DNA of 64,000 bases, taken from NCBI GenBank assembly GCA_964023275.1, contig OZ029914.1:11569341-11633340 (forward strand), given 5' to 3'. The stretch is from Norana najaformis (taxonomy: Eukaryota > Annelida > Clitellata > Crassiclitellata > Hormogastridae). Position 1 is the first letter of the stretch. Each line of letters opens with the position of its first letter. The notes beneath the pieces were generated by a model. It was given only the letters and a program-made list of their open reading frames with translations. It was not told where the DNA came from and did not search any database. Below, piece after piece: positions 11,661 through 22,733 of the stretch. The position numbers were made by a program, and so were the translations under genes.

Positions 11661-12094
11661 AAACATAAGTAGGCTTTGAATTTTCATGTTAACAGTCTTG
11701 TCACGTCATTTGCTACATTAATCCCGGCGTATAGAGTCATTTTCATGAATACCTTAAGCTACATACGAAATGTAGTCCTACCAGTCTTAGAGACTCTGCT
11801 CCTATTCCATATACAAATATTCTTATAAACTAATACAAACATAAAGGATGTAGGTCGAATGGGCTAAGAAAAGGTTAACAGATATTACTGTACTGCGGAC
11901 TCTAAGTGTTGGCAGTACCAAAGTTAAAGCTCTGGTCCGCGTAGGAATACAAATCTATTGAGCCTGAACTAACAGACTATTAAATCACATAGTACAAAAA
12001 AGAAAAAGACTATTGGTTGATGAATTAAATAAACTTTTATTAAGATTACAAAAAGTCTGTATTTGGGATCGTCCACAGAGGAATTTGGCAAAGA

Positions 12095-12300
12095 ATTACT
12101 TTGGACTGCTTTGTTCCCTTGGCGATAGTGGCTAAATCTAAGAGATTTTAATCTCGAGCTGGTACGGTCCGTGCACGGGAACCTAAACTGGCGTGGCGCA
12201 TATTTAAGCGGGCAGTTGGGATGAAGGATCTCATCCGAAAAATCCATAGTACAGTATGAGCAGGGTCGAGGTCATACGGTCGCTATATACCGTACACTAT
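12095..12300 (+). repeat. SINE family 1, 5'-truncated copy
   Basis: Shares its 3' body with 18404-18610 and with the reverse complement of 21876-22085: TAATCTCGAGCTGGTACGGT-like sequence, AAGGATCTCA, GAGCAGGGTCGAGG and CATACGGTCGCTATATA. The tRNA-like head is missing in this copy. Confidence 0.6.
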
Positions 12301-12346
12301 GACATTCTCATGATGGTCATGCCTTGTCAAATTAGGACAACCAAAC

Positions 12347-12418
12347 AAGTTTCCTCTAAGTCATATTACAAAATGCTCGCCGGCAATTAAAGTTTCCTCT
12401 AAGTCATATTACAAAATG
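12347..12418. repeat. Pair of identical 29-bp direct repeats
   Basis: The 29-base unit beginning AAGTTTCCTCTAAGTCATAT occurs at 12347-12375 and again at 12390-12418, with 14 bases between. It looks like a small recent slippage or repair duplication. Confidence 0.8.
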
Positions 12419-12639
12419 AATTCCGTTGTAGTCTGGCTGAAATTGTTTCTTGGGAAATCAAAACTTCTGCTGATTGAATATTGAAGTAACCGTTGATCGC
12501 TGTAAAGTAGAAATATTTAAAGACAGTGTTGATTACTTCAATAGATGTCAAAGTGAGAACTCGGAAGGAACCATTTTGCTTCAAGTTGCTGGATGAAAAA
12601 TATTCAAACTTATTCTACTGGAATACTTGTCCATAGTAC

Positions 12640-13360
12640 TCGAAATATATCTTTTGCGTCGCAATCTCAAGTCAACTGGATTTAATGCCTACTGCAATTC
12701 AGTTTTCCTCAAAATAGACACAACCCAGATAAACCGCCTTCAAGCTATCCAGAATGCTGTCGCTTGTGCTGTCACCAACACTCCCAAACACCCCTGTTCT
12801 CAAATCACTTCACTGGCTTAAGATACCTGAACGAATAGAATACAAAGTCATATCCCTTACCTACAACACACTTCAATTCTCTCAACCAGCCTATCTTCGT
12901 GAATTATTTACAATCCAACCATTCCGTTCAACCCGCTCCTCGTCTGTCCTACTAACACTTCTCCGCCCTCCCGTCATCTCATCCTTAACATTTGGAAATC
13001 GCTCCGTATCCATAGCTGCCCCATCCCTCTGGAATAAACTCCCGCCAGAATTACGACAATTATCTGATCCATCATACGAACTTACCTCTGTCAGTTTCTG
13101 CGCTGGTCTTTCATTCAAAACTGAAAACATTTCTTTTCCAAAAATCTTATCCTGAGTCTTCCTATTCCCCTTATATTTCTTCTCGCTTAAATTTCAACAC
13201 CATCCACCGTAGCCGTCCGACTGTCTGACTGCCTGACTCCTGAATCTTGACCTGGAACCGAACTCTTTTGCCTATCGATTTTGTTTTTACTGAGCGCCTG
13301 TAAATAAGCTGGTACCCAACGACTTGGCTTTCGTTGAGAGCTGTAGAAATGTTTTGTTTA
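12640..13360 (+). mobile_element. LINE reverse-transcriptase C-terminus and 3' tail
   Basis: Two overlapping frames give the end of an L2/CR1-type reverse transcriptase. LQAIQNAVACAVTNTPKHP (from about 12730) is followed, one frame on, by LKSLHWLKIPERIEYKVISL (from about 12795), then SIAAPSLWNKLPPELRQ (13000s), the standard end of these proteins. A 3' tail from 13180 matches the solo tail at 10150-10340. One frameshift lies near 12795, and the element is truncated upstream of about 12640. Confidence 0.72.
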
Positions 13361-13394
13361 TGAGTACGATTAGAGGCCTATTGTTTATCCTCCT

Positions 13395-13710
13395 TTTCCA
13401 GGAACACTTAATCAGAAAACCACGATAAAACCATGCAAAACCCAGGACGTATAGACGCTGATAAAAAAAACTGAGGACACATCCACGACGCATATACGCA
13501 TATACCTCTATGCCTGACGCCCTTGACCAGAAATACTTAGTGGGAAAACCATGTTAATACCATGGACAAACCCACGACAAATAGACGCATTATCTCTATG
13601 CCTAACCTCCTTGATCAAGAATACTTAGTCGAGAAAACCATGATAAAACCATGGACAAATCTCGTGCATAGACGCTGATAAAACCATTGGCACACACCGA
13701 CGCATAAACG
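13395..13710. repeat. Minisatellite, about 88-base unit
   Basis: Roughly three diverged units, each with AAAACCATG(A/T)TAA, ACCATGGACAAA and CTCTATGCCT-like sequence. The best pair is 13506-13590 with 13592-13680. Confidence 0.55.
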
Positions 13711-14389
13711 CAATAGTTAAAGTTCAAACCTGTAGAAAGAGTTTTTGACAGGAATGCTCGAATTTGTGAAATCTGAATGCTCACAATTTCACTTCATATT
13801 TTGTGGGTTTTTTGCTGCATATGCAGATTTAAGCAAAGGAGAACACAATGATGTAGGCATATTTTAGCAGGTCCGACATCCTGTTTCATTTTCACGATCA
13901 ACGACATAGCCATATTGTGAAGAAAGTGAACATAAAAATCATCTCTTAGATCTGCGCTTTTAAGAAGTTACGAGAAGAGCGCAGTATTGATGATCAGATA
14001 CATGAATATTTGATGTATAACCCTAATCGTGCGTCTTTCACAAGACTAGCGCTTTAACCAATCGTCTACCGTTCCCCACAAACTGGACTCTGAATTCTAG
14101 GCTCTAATATGATGGATGTATGGTCGACGTACTAAAACCTAGCAACGGATACAAATACATTTCCGTGTCTGTTTCCGGCTTTTTGTATGGCCATCTAACG
14201 AAATATTAATAAGATATTCGGTGATTCATATTTCAAACGGGAATAACTGATTGAAATGTTCATGAATTAATGGAGCTGGACATTTCATTAAGATAATGCG
14301 GTAATTTAAAAAATTCTGCCAAACACGGTAAATTAAACAGAATTGTGTGATACAAGTACAATTTTGTTAAAATCAGAAAAATTCAGTAA

Positions 14390-14690
14390 CCATGCCATCA
14401 AATGTGTCTACGTGCACGCGAGCAGTGGTATTCGTCTCATACATATTCAAATACAGATTCGCCTTCATAGGCCTAGACAAAACAGCATGGCCATAGGAGT
14501 CCATAAAAAACCCATTCGTGTCTCATCAAATGTGTATATGGGCACGTTGGCAGTGATATTCGTCGCATACAGATTCAAATGCAAATTCGCCAAAATGAAG
14601 TATATTCAAATACATATTCGCCCATATAAGCAATATACGGCAGACACACCAGCATGGTCATACGGGTCCATGAAGAACCCATATACGGCC
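14390..14690. repeat. Tandem duplication, about 140-base unit
   Basis: Two diverged units, each with TCAAATGTGT, CAGTGNTATTCGTC, CAAATTCGCC-like sequence and GTCCATNAANAACCCA. The open frame 14343-14723 is a consequence of the repeat and has no protein-family signature. Confidence 0.55.
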
Positions 14691-14855
14691 CATATAGACA
14701 ACTGGACAACTCGGAATAGCTAAATTAACTGTTGAAAGAGATATAGAGTCCTTGTGTAAGCCAAAGCAGTGTCAGGTATCCCATTTTTATCAAAAAATCA
14801 GTAAAAATGTGAATATGTAATATCTGATGGGAAATAAAATTATTGTTTGTTAGAA

Positions 14856-16632
14856 GGGTAAAGTCGAGTAATTTCGGCATGCAGGTAATTGCGGAACCCC
14901 AGAGTAATCGAGAAAATATCGTGGTGCTACAAAATATCGTGCTGAAATATCGTGATGCTCTGAAGTCAAAGGTCTGGACGCTATAATCTTAGTAAAGCTA
15001 GAAAACCGTGTAACAATCGCATTTTCAGGACGCTTGGTAAGATATATTCGTTTTGCTGCATTTTCTTAACCGTATATCAATTGAGAGAAAGCGTTGCTAC
15101 AAATTTAATATCGGTCATATAAATAAATGCAGTAGTTTTTCTCGACATATTAATATTCTAGTGCACAACCCTGTGCGATAACACAACAAATAGCAGCCGA
15201 CTTTTTTCTATGTACGACCCGAATAGAGCATATCTACATAGGGTGATTTCAGCACTCAACTCTTGTCTAATTCCGACACTGCCGAAATTAGCTCCATGAT
15301 AGGGCTGAAATTACCATTCTGTCTTGCTTCAATTGACCGCGCATTAATGCTTAATTCTCTAAACACCCGTTGCATTCCAGTGTGATGGCTAAGCCAAGCC
15401 CTAAGCGTGGACGATATGCTCAGTGGTCCAACGATGACTTCAGGTTAGCAGTAAAGGCTGTGCTTGTTGATGGGCGTCCAAAGAAAACAGTCGCTAAGCA
15501 ATTTGGGATTCCACGCCAAACTCTTCAGAACTATGTGAAAAGCGCTTGCGTCCTACTGTTAGTACCACCTTTGACCAGCTAGTGGAACTGAATTTAACAA
15601 AGTTTCCAAGATCTGAGAAAAGAAAACACAAGGTATGGAATGCAGAAGTCTTAACAAATTCTCCGTGCAAAAGACAGTTGGATGCAAAGAAGAAAACTCA
15701 ACGAACGTGCATAATGCTAGAGAAGGCCAACAAGAGGAAGAAGCGCGACTATGTCGCAGCGGAAGCAGCAGTGAAAGACAAAAACAAATCTAACTGATGG
15801 CCTACATTGAGTCGCAGAACGTCTAGCAGTACCGTCGACACAACTCCCTGCTTGTTTTCCGAGATTCCGTATAACGAATCCTCCGTTCCTTGGTGGCAGT
15901 GCAACCGATGTGACAAATGGGTGTGCGACAACTGCGGTTGCATCGACATCAAACAGACTGTCTTCTACTGTGGTAGTTGCTAGTAGACAATAGACGTCGC
16001 AACTCGCAAACGGCATATTGATTGCACTATAGGGCCTAAGTGTTGCATAACTGTTTCCTGTTTTCCAATGAATGTTTCCAGTTTTCATGCTATATACTGT
16101 TGCTTGTTCGTCGTTGTTGTTGCTAAATTCTTGGCATACTGTAGCTAGGATAAGGATTTCGTAAAAGAACTTGTTGTGATTGGCCTCCAAACGCCCGTCC
16201 ATTTTGACTGCTAGTACTCGGATATGTTTGAACAGTTTGTGAATTTTTAATAAATCGAAGCTAAACTTAGCATTGCTTGCTACAGTGCCTGCCTGTGGAA
16301 TGTAAGTAAATGCAGTTATATAGGCCTACAACCATTGTTTCGGCCTATCTGCTCAATGTAGTTAGGCCTAATTATATGATCATTTTTATTTCGGGCAATT
16401 TCGGCACTCCATGCCGAAATGACCCGACCATGCGGGTAATTTCGGCATTTGAATGCCTTCACTTCACATGCTATAACAGAAATTTGTGAGAGTCAACTCA
16501 CAGTTTGAAGGTGCCATGTTATAACAGAGGGTTGCAGCAAACTGTGGAAACCTCAGTGGGTCTTACAAATGTGATGACATTTTAAATTTTAAAGGAAGTG
16601 CTTAAGGTGCCGAAATTACCCCATTTTACCCC
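14856..16632 (+). mobile_element. Pogo-like DNA transposon, internally deleted
   Basis: The ends carry related motifs: the left edge is GGGTAAAGTCGAGTAATTTCGGCA-like, and the right edge, reversed, is GGGTAAAATGGGGTAATT. Inside, the plus strand keeps the N-terminal and C-terminal parts of a pogo-family transposase but not the DDE core between them. TA precedes related ends, as expected for this superfamily. A detached end of the same family lies at 9871-10128. Confidence 0.65.
15385..15985 (+). pseudogene. Pogo-like transposase relic (psq HTH + Cys-rich tail)
   Basis: It starts at ATG 15385. The first part, about 58 residues, holds GRYAQWSNDDFRLAVKAVLV and KTVAKQFGIPRQTLQNYV, a pipsqueak/CENP-B-type helix-turn-helix that binds transposon ends. 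The frame shifts near 15545. The remainder (LTKFPRSEKRK... to a basic K/R-rich coil) runs to a TGA at 15795-15797. After this stop the same frame continues with PWWQCNRCDKWVCDNCGCID and ends with YCGSC-stop at 15985, a CxxC..C..C zinc-binding tail seen at the end of some pogo-type transposases. The catalytic DDE domain is missing, so this is a deletion derivative. Confidence 0.65.
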
Positions 16633-16639
16633 ATATATG

Positions 16640-16669
<30 letters not shown>
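16640..16669. repeat. (TA)n(GA)n microsatellite
   Basis: A TA run passing into a GA run, directly between the pogo-like right end and the LINE fragment. Confidence 0.85.
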
Positions 16670-16670
<1 letters not shown>

Positions 16671-17295
16671 CGTAGGGAACTTAGCAACTTGTTATGGGTT
16701 TTGTTAAGGTTGAGATGAAGGCTTGAGACAGAAGATGATGGATGAACGACAAACGACGGAAGGGATAGAGAAACGAAGTACGTGCGAAATTCAGTAGGGA
16801 GATCACACCAGAGTCCAGGTGCACTGTGGTATATGGATCAGTTAGAGAACTCAAGATGAGTTGTTACTGAGAACGGGCAAAAGTGAGGTAAGAGAAGGAA
16901 CGGATAGAGGGGGTGATTGAATGGTAAAAAGTTTGCGAAAATAAGTGGGTTGGGAGTATTGCATGGAGTAATATAGGTTAGAGAAAGTACTTTGAGATGA
17001 ATTTGGTTGGGGGATTGTCAGCCAGTGGATCGATAGGAGTGATATGGTGATTCTTGTTTGTCATAATAACAGCCTGGGAAAGTAAATTTTGGAGGAGTGG
17101 ATTCAAGGTTAAGAAAATGAATTACAGTAATCAAGCTTGAAGTGGACAATAAAGGTATCGATGGTGGAGGCAGTTTCAAAATCGAGCAAATATCGAATAC
17201 GGCGAAGGTCATGAATATGAAACAGGTACGCGAGAGGTGATGATGATATGATTTGATGATGTGGTTTAAAGACGATTGATGTGGGACAAACAAAT
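16670..17295 (-). mobile_element. L2/CR1-like LINE fragment
   Basis: The minus strand carries reverse-transcriptase thumb-region sequence in shifting frames (FIFMTFAVF, then LDYCNSF-like sequence, then SPYHSYRSTG). It is the inverted partner of 11115-11660 and also matches the minus strand of 20630-21300. No intact frame remains. Confidence 0.6.
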
Positions 17296-17350
17296 ATTTA
17301 TATATATATATAATATTTATATATAATATTTATATATAATATTTATATTT
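17293..17350. repeat. AT-rich minisatellite
   Basis: Repeats of TATATAATATTTA sit between the inverted LINE fragment and the inverted-arm repeat. Confidence 0.8.
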
Positions 17351-17745
17351 AACCCGGACATGATTTGGCTTCACACCAGCATAAAGTAATAGAATTCTAC
17401 CTCTAGGACCATTTTTGATAAACTTTTAGCCTAGCGGTATCGAAGTTTTTAAAATATATGGCCCAAGAACCACTGCACGAGCATATAAAAAACGGATAAA
17501 GTTCGCATCAATATGCGCGATTAGCCAAACCACGTAAATACCGAAAAACCATGTTTAGAGAAAATCCTCTCACGCACGTGCACATGAAAAATCGGGTAAA
17601 GTTCGCATCAACTTGAGCGATAGCCAAACCGCGTAAATACGGAAAAACCCTGCATAAAGGAATTCCCCTCAGTGATCTTGATCCACGACTAGCAGCAAGT
17701 CTGTTGCCTAAACCCGACTCTTGCATACCGCTTGTCGACGGCTGC
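17350..17745 (-). repeat. Inverted-arm repeat, right copy
   Basis: Reverse-complement partner of 10345-10715, lying outside the inverted LINE fragment exactly as the left arm lies outside its LINE fragment. It contains the internal TTCGCATCAA duplication. A shorter related copy is at 18715-18860. Confidence 0.6.
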
Positions 17746-17769
17746 TATGAGAGATTATCTTGTCTGGCG

Positions 17770-18200
17770 GTAAGTGGTGGTGGTAGTAGTTGTTGTTGTA
17801 GCAATAGTAGTAATCGAAAAAAATTTGTTCACCAAGATCAGTTACATTGTTTGCTATAACTAACGAACGGCAATTAGATGACCTAATTATTTGTTATATG
17901 TTATTACCAGTTGGGGATCGCGATTGTTCAATGGTTAGCGTACTGGACGGCCAACCAAGAGGTGGGGGTTCAAATCTCTGCCAGGGCAGAAAGCTTATAG
18001 AGATTTCTGATCCACTTGTGCCGCTTCCTCCACGTTTTATTCCTCAAACGAGTACACTGACCGTACACTGTCGGTTGCAAGATCAGGCAGCGAGGGGGAT
18101 GACTGGTCACCCGCCTCATATGCCAGTTGGGTAGGACAGGGTAAGCAGACACGACACCCTGTCTCAGCTGCTTAGGCAAGGAAAGTAACAGACAAATCCT
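17770..18200 (+). repeat. tRNA-derived SINE family 2, copy 1
   Basis: The head at 17925-18000 is tRNA-like: GTTCAATGGTTAGCG is a box A region, and GGGTTCAAATCTC is close to a box B (GGTTCGANTCC). A body follows that matches copy 2 at 19796-20080 (GTACACTGNCNGTACA, AAGATCAGGCAGCGAGGG, CTCATATGC). The similarity extends about 100 bases upstream of the tRNA-like head. Confidence 0.7.
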
Positions 18201-18403
18201 GAGGCTCATTGGTGCAAATCCCGATATAGAATGCGTCGTAATGACGTCGACCTGACGTGTACTGATTTTCTGGAATGCTTTTGGCGAGAGATGAGGAGTA
18301 AACGGTATCGACAAAAAGTTCTATTCTTAGAGACAAATTTGATCTTATCAACAAATATGATTTTGACGAACGAAGCGGCAGCAAACGCTATCGACGCTCT
18401 TGG

Positions 18404-18610
18404 CCTAGTTAGCTACATTAGTAAATGCGTACGCCAAGAAGCCTCTATGCGTGAGGATCCCGTTCGTGGCTTATTCCAGAGATTTAAATCTCGGGCTAGT
18501 ACGGTCCATTTACCGGGACTTTAAATGGAGTGGCTCCCATTCAAACGCACAGCGGTGGGGAAGGATCTCACCCGATTAATTCATTGCAAAATGAGCAGGG
18601 TCGAGACCAT
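18404..18610 (+). repeat. tRNA-derived SINE family 1, full copy
   Basis: Starts GCCTAGTTAGCTACATTAG (tRNA-like 5' part) and ends GGTCGCTATATA. The same element in inverse orientation at 21876-22085 keeps a good Pol III box B. In this copy the box B region is partly deleted (GATCCCGTTCGTGG). Confidence 0.65.
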
Positions 18611-18714
18611 ACGGTCGCTATATAAAACCTATACATTTAAAATTTTATTTTTGCACTTATGTGTTTGAAAGACACGTGGACGAGTCAATAATTTTCAGAA
18701 CAGTTTTTACCAGG

Positions 18715-18860
18715 GCATGGTTTAGCTTTATACCAGCATGCATCAGCTGAATCCTGGTTTTTGGACCATTGTTTAGCGACCGGGTTGACCGGAACCTAAC
18801 GATATCGAATTTCTAAGTAGCGCTGCACGAGCACATGACAATCGGGTAAAGCCCGCATCA
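18715..18860 (-). repeat. Third, partial copy of the inverted-arm repeat
   Basis: Matches 17352-17530: ATGGTTTAGCTTTATACCAGC-like start, GGACCATT, ATATCGAA, CACTGCACGAGCA-like sequence and CGCATCAA. Confidence 0.5.
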
Positions 18861-18986
18861 ACAGTGGTTATAAGAATCAGGCCAGAGCACAATAATCTGA
18901 GTCAGCGAGTTTTGGAAAATCCATGATTGCATAATAAGAGGAGGCTGGTCTAAACCAGTTTTAACTAGTTTTTGTTCTGCCTATTT

Positions 18987-18989
<3 letters not shown>

Positions 18990-19030
<41 letters not shown>
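18990..19030. repeat. (GA)n microsatellite
   Basis: A pure GA run of about 20 units. Confidence 0.95.
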
Positions 19031-19033
<3 letters not shown>

Positions 19034-19069
19034 ACTTGAAGATGAGTTCTGACGTGTGATAAGTCGACA

Positions 19070-19262
19070 GTTGCAGTTACAAATGTCGTTGATATATTCG
19101 TGCGTTAGGAGTATGACGATTCAAGTACTGTTATATTTGAACATTTCGGTTAATTTCTAAAATCAAAGGCTGTGTGTCTTTCCTCGAGTTAACGTACCGC
19201 TACGAAACGAGTGAGTCAACGGTTCCGAGCTCGATCATTGACAACTACGAAAGATCACCAAC
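19070..19262. repeat. Dispersed repeat, copy 1 of 3
   Basis: Aligns with 25590-25790 and, in part, with 26890-27010. Shared features are GTACTGTTNT..TTGAAC, ATCAAAGNCTNTGTG, CGAGTTAACG-like sequence, and GACAACT followed by AGATC and CAACA. It may be the 5' region of an unidentified retroelement. Confidence 0.45.
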
Positions 19263-19468
19263 AGTATGTATGTATTTCTGTATGTTATTCTGTATTTCGG
19301 TATGCTTCTGTAATTTTTACTTTTCTGTGTGTATATATATGTGTGTGTGTTTTGTAGGTATTTCTGTATGTAATGCACTTCTTTCCCTTCGCTCTGTCTT
19401 TCCCTCGTACGTAAATTTCACAAAAGAAACGCACATTGCAAGAAAATGTACAGAACACAAAACAAGAG

Positions 19469-19523
19469 TCATGTATGTATGTATGTATGTATGTATGTAT
19501 GTATGTATGTATGTATGTATGTG
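19469..19523. repeat. (TATG)n microsatellite
   Basis: About 13 TATG units. The Tyr-Val-Cys-Met peptide of the open frame 19174-19566 is produced by this repeat and is not a protein. Confidence 0.95.
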
Positions 19524-19599
19524 TATACTATGTTTGTGTAGTGTTATAGCTATTGAAAGTGTTTAAGCCTAGTCAGAGGCGCGCTGAAAGAAATAGCAA

Positions 19600-20080
19600 A
19601 ATTAGTAGTAGTAGTAGCATTTGTTGTTGCTGTTATTGTATTAATAATAAATAAAACAATTTTTATAATAATAATAATCGAAAAACCTCGTTCACCAGAA
19701 CAGACTCTTGTTTTCATTTCCTGCACATTATTTGTGCGTTGTTGGTATAACCAGGGAAAGGCAGTTAGATGCCCTAATTATCTGTTATTAGTCATTGCTA
19801 ATTGGAGGCACGATAGCCTAATGGTTAGCGTGCTGAACTGCCAACTGATAAGTGGGAATTCAAATCCCTGCAAGGGCAGCAAATTTGAGAGAATTCTAAT
19901 CCACTTGTCCATTTTCCTCCACACCTTACTCCTAGAATGATTACACTGACAGTACATTGAGGGTGTGAAGATCAGGCAGCGAGGGAGAGGAATGGCTATC
20001 CATCTCATATGCGTAGAACAAGAAAATGAGGTTTTAGATAGGTAGAAGATACTTTCTTGCTTAAGCCTCTGGAGTCTAAG
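19600..20080 (+). repeat. tRNA-derived SINE family 2, copy 2
   Basis: The box A TAGCCTAATGG (19814-19824) fits the Pol III consensus TRGYNNARNGG exactly. Box B-like AATTCAAATCC is near 19858. The body matches copy 1 at 17770-18200, as does the upstream part with TAG/GTT trinucleotides, CAATTTTT, TTCACCA and GCAGTTAGATGCCCTAATTA-like sequence. Confidence 0.7.
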
Positions 20081-20108
20081 ATCTATAGAACCTCACGTTC
20101 TATAGATC
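20080..20108. other. Perfect 12-bp hairpin
   Basis: GATCTATAGAAC, a 5-base loop CTCAC, then GTTCTATAGATC. It lies at the 3' end of the SINE copy. A cruciform or a short inverted insertion scar; no function is claimed. Confidence 0.8.
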
Positions 20109-20109
20109 A

Positions 20110-20400
20110 AATTTTCAAGACGCTCCAGGAATCGACTATGCAATCTTTTGAACCCTAACACACGTGTATTGGAAGAAATGAAGCTAGATCATATGTACGC
20201 TCTCTGGCAATAACACATAAGGCGCGTACATTAAGGACTACCGAAAAGGGCGAAGAAAGAGGTCACCCAAATGCGGACAAGGAGATAAATAAATAAATGC
20301 ACAGGAAGGAGGCGTTGACCCTAAAAAATTTCAGGTAAGTGAATGAAAAGGAATACCAACTAAGTCTGGTCGAACAAAATAGACTGTTCGCTTACAATTC
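20110..20400. repeat. Duplicated intergenic blocks beta and gamma, first copies
   Basis: The part 20110-20300 aligns with 52560-52740 (GGAATCGACTATGCA, GTACATTAAGGAC, AGAGGTCACCCAAATG). The part 20330-20400 aligns with 49978-50050 (CAGGTAAGTGAAT and GGTCNAACAA). In the B-C interval their order relative to block alpha is changed. Confidence 0.5.
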
Positions 20401-20629
20401 AAGCGCCATAACCCTGTGCACGGATTTATAGGCACCAGAGTTGCTTACAGCTATCGCAATTTTGAAAATATTCTCACTGGTTACATTAAAGCTCATCGCA
20501 GGGCACCAGATTATTCACAAGCGCTGCATCAAGTCATTGGTGTTGTTCAAAGATGCCATGTGAAGAACAAAATCGGGTCCAGTTGCTAGAAGACCAGAGA
20601 GAGGGGGACAGAGGCGCTGTAACGTTGGA

Positions 20630-22285
20630 TTGTGTTTAGGTTGAGAGGAATGGAAAGGCGGCGGGTTGGATGGGTCAGGGAAAGATTTCTACAAAAGGGA
20701 GACTAGTTTTGAGTGGAACGCCTGTTGAGTAATAAAAAGAGGGGCCCGAGACAGATGTACGTGGAGGGGAAAGAAGAACGGTTAACAGAGATCGTTCCAG
20801 AGTCGAGGTGGTGTGCTATGTGGATCGGTTAGAGAACTTAAGCCGAGTTGTTACTGAAGGACGGGCAAGTATGAGGTGAGAGGACGAACGGTTAAAACTG
20901 TATGGTAAAGAGTTTGCACAGATAACTAGGTTTGGACTATTACAGAGTTATTTGTTACAGAAAGAACTTTGAAATGAATGCATTCGGGAAGTTTCAGCAA
21001 GTGGTGTGATAGGACTGATATGGTGATGCCTGGGTGTTCTAGTGACATCTCGGGCAAGTGAATTTTTAATGAGTTGAAGACGTTTAATTTGAGTGGATTC
21101 AAGATCTAAAAAGAAAGGAAATTACAGTAGTCAAGCTTGAAATGTACAATAAAGGTAACGATGGTAGAGCCAGTTTTGAAATCGAGCTTAGATTGAATAC
21201 GGCAAAGGTCACGAATGTGAATGAAACAAGTGAGAAAAATATGATGTGATTTGAAATCGAGAGATGTGGGTCAAAAGTTGATGCCAAGATTGTGAACAGT
21301 CAAATTAGACGTGGGAGGGAGACTGGAAAAATTAGTTCATATAGGACGATGGAAGAGTCAGGGATTTTCTTCATATGATCTGATAGATCTAGAACAATGG
21401 ATTCAATTTTGACCAGATTGAGGCAAAGTAGGTTAGAGGACATTCCTTAAGAGATATGACTGACATCATCAAGCAAATGAGTGATGTATTAGGACAAGGA
21501 AATTGGAGAGAAGGATATGAAGAGTTGTGTCATCAGCATAAAGAAGGTCATCTATTGAAAAGGATTATATGAGATGGCTCAACGGCGTAGTGCACAAACT
21601 TAGGAGAAATGGCCCTATGATGGAACCTCGAGGGCACCACAAGAATTGGGAGAGTTGCGAGCAATAACTTGCAGTTTATAAAGAAAAGTAGCGGCAGGAC
21701 AAGTAAAACCGAAAGCAAAAAACGTCAGTATCAGAGATGCCAAACCAGAAAGATGATCATTGAAGAAGTAAGTTATGATCGATGACACCAAAGTCAGCAG
21801 AGATGTCTAGAAGATAGAAACAAGAGACTTGCTGATTAAAAATTGTAAAAACATTGTAAATTGTACACGTTTTTTATAGCGACCATATGGCCTCCACCCG
21901 CGCACGGGTGAGATCCTTCACCACCGCTACACGCCATTTAAGGTTCCCGCGCACGGACCGTACTAGCCCGAGATTCAAATCTGTGAAATAAGCCACGACC
22001 GGGACGCGAACCTGGGATCCTCACGCACCGAGGCTTCCTTGGCGTACGCGCTTACTGATGTAGCTAACTAGGCTTACTGTGACAGGTACTAACTTATTGT
22101 TAGAGACAGAGACAAGCAGAGTTTCAGTGGAATGGTGTTAGTGAATCCAGATTTTTAGGGATTGAGAAGCGAGTTAGAAGAAAGATAATCTTTTATCCGG
22201 GCAAGAACAATGCGCTTAGTTAGCTTAGGTAACACATTACGATTGGAGATAGGGCGGTTATTAGAAAAGTCTTCAGAGGCTGCTT
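20630..22285 (-). mobile_element. L2/CR1-like LINE with nested SINE
   Basis: The minus strand holds, in order, RPISNRNVLPKLTKRIVLAR (22160-22270), a reverse-transcriptase start motif; PNSCGALEVPS-like sequence (about 21640); the catalytic-site reading LYADDTT (about 21530); and thumb-region sequence FTFVTFAVF (about 21200). Several frames are needed, so it is dead. A complete SINE is inserted at 21876-22085 and splits the reverse transcriptase between its fingers and palm parts. Confidence 0.72.
21876..22085 (-). repeat. tRNA-derived SINE family 1, nested in LINE
   Basis: On the minus strand it starts GCCTAGTTAGCTACATCAG and has the box B-like GGTTCGCGTCC (22002-22012, minus), 10 of 11 bases of the consensus as read. 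It ends CATATGGTCGCTATAAAAA. It is the best-preserved copy of family 1. Confidence 0.75.
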
Positions 22286-22733
22286 TGTACGCAGACTTAA
22301 CTCTTCTCCCATTATCGAGCTGCAATTGACATAAATTAAGAAGTTTCCGTGAAAACATGTCGGTATGAGTCATCGGGTTGCTTTGTTGTTTGTGATTGGC
22401 TGGCGACGCCTTGCATGCAGACGGGCTGACGCCAACAGTGAATCTTGCTGACGTATAATTTATCACGTCGGCGCTCGCGCGGTAAAACACCAAGCATACG
22501 TTGTGATGAGTCGGTATGATTTCACTGGACAACAAATTTTTACAAAAGTCATGTTACTGAAATGAAATTAGTCAGTTCTTATCAATTTGTATGTGCTGAA
22601 CACGAATATGACAGTGAAAATGCCGAATTGGCTCTAGTTTTTTTGTAATCTGAAATGAAGTAATTTTATATCGCACAATGCATGCCAATAGTGATACACT
22701 TACAGTTAATATTTGTGAAAACCAGGTCATAGA

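Noticed and set aside
13395..14690. CRISPR-like spaced repeats
   Set aside because: Units are long, diverged and directly adjacent, without short identical repeats or unique spacers; the genome is animal.
15717..16202. 161-codon minus-strand frame
   Set aside because: Antisense to the pogo-like transposase tail, whose CxxC pattern on the plus strand explains the sequence better.
19814..19880. Functional tRNA gene
   Set aside because: The boxes are good, but the cloverleaf stems do not pair well and the sequence continues into a repeated body with a second copy: a SINE.
22155..22535. 126-codon minus-strand frame as a host gene
   Set aside because: Only its C-terminal part is meaningful, and that part is LINE reverse transcriptase; the rest is chance open sequence.
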